Shown here: positions 6,412-7,857 of the stretch, piece by piece
Layout: each line of letters begins with the position of its first letter
Position numbering within the stretch: the first letter of the stretch is position 1
NCBI GenBank assembly: GCA_900551635.1
Contig: URWQ01000057.1
Coordinates: 1-7,857 of the forward strand
DNA from: an uncultured Collinsella sp.
Lineage (GTDB): Bacteria > Actinomycetota > Coriobacteriia > Coriobacteriales > Coriobacteriaceae
Direction: 5' to 3'
DNA length: 7,857 bases
Program-made: the position numbers and the translations under genes
The notes under the pieces: model-generated
Database searches by the model: none
The model's input: only the letters and a program-made list of their open reading frames with translations
What the model was told of the DNA's origin: nothing

Positions 6412-7118
6412 AAATCCTTGCCATAGCCGATACCGAAGAACGATGCCTTTGGGAGTGCTTTCGCAAGGAACGCTTTGAGGGAGTCGACCTGATTTTGTCC
6501 GCCGGCGATCTGGACCCGGACTATCTTGAGTTTTTGGTTACGGTCATCAACAAACCGCTCATCTACGTGCGCGGCAATCACGATGACCGCTACGCACGTC
6601 ATGCACCGGGCGGATGTATCTGCGTGGAAGACAGCGTGTACACGTACCGAGGGATTCGCATTGCGGGCCTTGGCGGGTCCATGCGTTATCGCGACGGCGC
6701 CAACATGTACACCGAACGCGAGATGTCCAAGCGCATGCGTAAGCTGTCGCGTAAGGTTAGGATGGTCGGCGGGTGCGACATTCTGCTTACCCATGCGCCC
6801 GCCGCCGGTATGGGTGATTTGGACGATCTGCCGCATCGAGGGTTTGAGTGCTTTAACACGGCGCTTGAGTCCTGGGGGGCCGACTACATGGTGCATGGGC
6901 ATGTACACCAAAGCTACGGTTACGATTTTCAGCGCGAGCGGCAGCATGTGTGTGGAACGACGATCATCAACGCCTGCGGCTATACGCAGTTTGAGCTCGA
7001 TCAGACGCGCTACCCCATCCGTGGCTGGCAGGCAGCCTGGCTCAATTCGCAAACCATGCGCCGCGAGCTCAAACGCCACGATGCCATCGAGTCCTCAACA
7101 GCCAGAACCCCCTGGTAA
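6408..7118 (+). CDS. Metallophosphoesterase, calcineurin-like, with variant motif I
   Basis: This 236-residue cytoplasmic protein has the motif series of a binuclear metal phosphoesterase: Asp8 (motif I), GD at 33-34, GNHD at 56-59, His129 in LTHAP, and HGHVH at 163-167. Motif I is D-T-E (8-10) in place of D-x-H, so one metal ligand is changed to a residue that could still coordinate metal. I recall clostridial relatives that begin MKILVIAD followed by an acidic residue, so this is probably a subfamily trait. The ATG overlaps the preceding TGA (ATGA, 6408-6411) and no strong Shine-Dalgarno site is seen, which points to translational coupling and close functional linkage with the BMP protein. 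The last 15 or so residues (polar, ending TARTPW) look like a non-conserved tail. Likely substrates are phosphodiesters or nucleotides, but nothing visible fixes this. Confidence 0.85.
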   Translation: MKILAIADTEERCLWECFRKERFEGVDLILSAGDLDPDYLEFLVTVINKPLIYVRGNHDDRYARHAPGGCICVEDSVYTYRGIRIAGLGGSMRYRDGANMYTEREMSKRMRKLSRKVRMVGGCDILLTHAPAAGMGDLDDLPHRGFECFNTALESWGADYMVHGHVHQSYGYDFQRERQHVCGTTIINACGYTQFELDQTRYPIRGWQAAWLNSQTMRRELKRHDAIESSTARTPW

Positions 7119-7266
7119 CCACCTTTAAGGCTTGACGCTGCGCCGGCCCCCAGCACCCCATCTCGCCCCTCAAGCCGTCGCTCGCGTACCAAAGTACGCG
7201 TCGCTCCTCTTTCAGGTCAATCTCGGGCATCTGGAAAACCCGTTCTAAATGGACTGAATGGTGAGC
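7119..7266 (+). other. Convergent intergenic region with short inverted and direct repeats
   Basis: This 148-base gap separates the metallophosphoesterase gene from the opposing copper ATPase gene. It holds GGCTTGA (7129-7135) complementary to TCAAGCC (7170-7176), and CGCGTAC-CAAA-GTACGCG (7183-7200), a perfect 7-bp stem with a 4-base loop. CGTCGCTC occurs at 7176-7183 and again at 7199-7206, framing that palindrome. A weaker CGGG/CCCG pair lies at 7224-7242. No T-run follows any hairpin, so a bidirectional terminator is possible but not shown. No convincing gene is present. Confidence 0.5.
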
Positions 7267-7857
7267 CTATTTTGCCACTTTCGGCTTAAAGGTTCGCAGG
7301 CGCAGCGCATTGGATACGACGCAGACACTCGACAGGCTCATGGCCGCGGCGCCGAACATCGGCGAGAGCTGCCAACTCGTGAGAGGGAAGAACACGCCCG
7401 CGGCAAGCGGAATGCCGATGCCGTTGTAGAACAGCGCCCAGAACAAGTCCTGCTTGATGTTGCGGATCGTGGCGCGCGACAGCTCGATGGCGCGGGCGAC
7501 GTCCATGAGGTCGCTGCGCATGAGCACCACATCTGCCCCCTCCTTGGCGATGTCGGCGCCGGTGCCGATCGCAAGGCCCACGTCGGCGCGCGCCAGGGCG
7601 GGGGAGTCGTTGATGCCGTCGCCCACCATGGCGACCTTGCCCTGCTCCTTCAGCTGACGAATGACGCTTTCCTTGCCTTCCGGCAGAACGCCCGCGATGA
7701 CCTCGTCCACGCCGGCCTGACGGCCGATGGCGCGCGCGGTCTTTTCGTTGTCGCCGGTGAGCATCACGACATGAATACCCATGTTGCGCAGCGCGGCGAT
7801 GGCGGCGGGGGCGGTCTGCTTGACCTGGTCGGAGATGACGGCGCAGCCCAGGTATTT
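7267..7857 (-). CDS. copA: Copper-translocating P1B-type ATPase (CopA-like), C-terminal part, 5' partial
   Basis: The frame runs leftward from the right edge to the TAG at 7267-7269, giving 196 visible residues. An ATG at 7780-7782 is internal; in-frame coding continues upstream of it (KYLGCAVISDQVKQTAPAAI...). Visible P-domain motifs are MLTGDN and the hinge GDGINDSPALA (7591-7623). Two membrane helices follow. One contains YN in FWALFYNGIGIP and the other contains MSLSS in MSLSSVCVVSNALRLR. The Tyr-Asn pair and the Met-x-x-Ser-Ser set are the TM7 and TM8 copper-site residues of Cu(I) exporters, so copper, or possibly silver, is the likely cargo. The CPC motif, the phosphorylated DKTGT and any N-terminal metal-binding domains are off the window. 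The gene is convergent with the metallophosphoesterase and shows no link to it. Confidence 0.9.
   Translation of the reverse strand, partial: KYLGCAVISDQVKQTAPAAIAALRNMGIHVVMLTGDNEKTARAIGRQAGVDEVIAGVLPEGKESVIRQLKEQGKVAMVGDGINDSPALARADVGLAIGTGADIAKEGADVVLMRSDLMDVARAIELSRATIRNIKQDLFWALFYNGIGIPLAAGVFFPLTSWQLSPMFGAAAMSLSSVCVVSNALRLRTFKPKVAK

Noticed and set aside
6192..7079. A 295-codon open frame on the - strand across the metallophosphoesterase gene
   Set aside because: The + strand carries the full metallophosphoesterase motif set; the antisense product resembles no family I know.
7070..7230. A roughly 50-codon - strand frame beginning ATG at 7230 (MPEIDLKEERRVLWYA...)
   Set aside because: No Shine-Dalgarno site, it runs into the 3' end of the metallophosphoesterase gene, and no family is recognised.

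Overview
This window reads as chromosome from a high-GC Gram-positive bacterium, most likely a gut coriobacterium such as Collinsella. That assignment is an inference. It rests on the GC-rich third positions, clear Shine-Dalgarno sites (AGGAGG, AAGGGAG), a surface protein ending in an LAATG sorting signal, and short intergenic palindromes carrying GGGACAG, which I recall as frequent in Collinsella. No rRNA, tRNA, CRISPR array or insertion sequence was seen.

Layout on the + strand: (1) 1-1322 holds the 3' part of an ABC permease gene, overlapping by 8 bases a complete ATPase gene. Both resemble the TrpXYZ-like class (COG4120/COG1101), and the substrate-binding protein gene presumably lies off the left edge. 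Two tandem GGGACAG hairpins follow. (2) 1481-3505 encodes a secreted, apparently sortase-anchored 5'-nucleotidase-family protein, followed by a terminator hairpin. (3) 3635-4402 encodes a small MscS-type channel, followed by a third GGGACAG hairpin. (4) 4495-7118 is a two-gene operon joined by an ATGA stop/start overlap. Its first protein is cytoplasmic and joins a ParB/sulfiredoxin-like N-terminal domain to a C-terminal BMP (PnrA-like) ligand-binding domain. Its second is a small metallophosphoesterase whose first metal motif is D-x-E rather than D-x-H. (5) 7119-7266 is a convergent intergenic gap with a short palindrome between 8-base direct repeats. (6) From 7267 to the right edge, on the - strand, is the C-terminal part of a CopA-like Cu(I) P-type ATPase.

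The most interesting part is the 4495-7118 operon. BMP domains normally sit outside the cell and feed an ABC importer. Here the domain has no signal peptide, is fused to a nucleotide-binding-type fold and is translationally coupled to a phosphoesterase. This suggests an intracellular sensor/enzyme pair acting on a nucleoside-like or nucleotide-like ligand. That role is inference; the domain layout is visible in the sequence.
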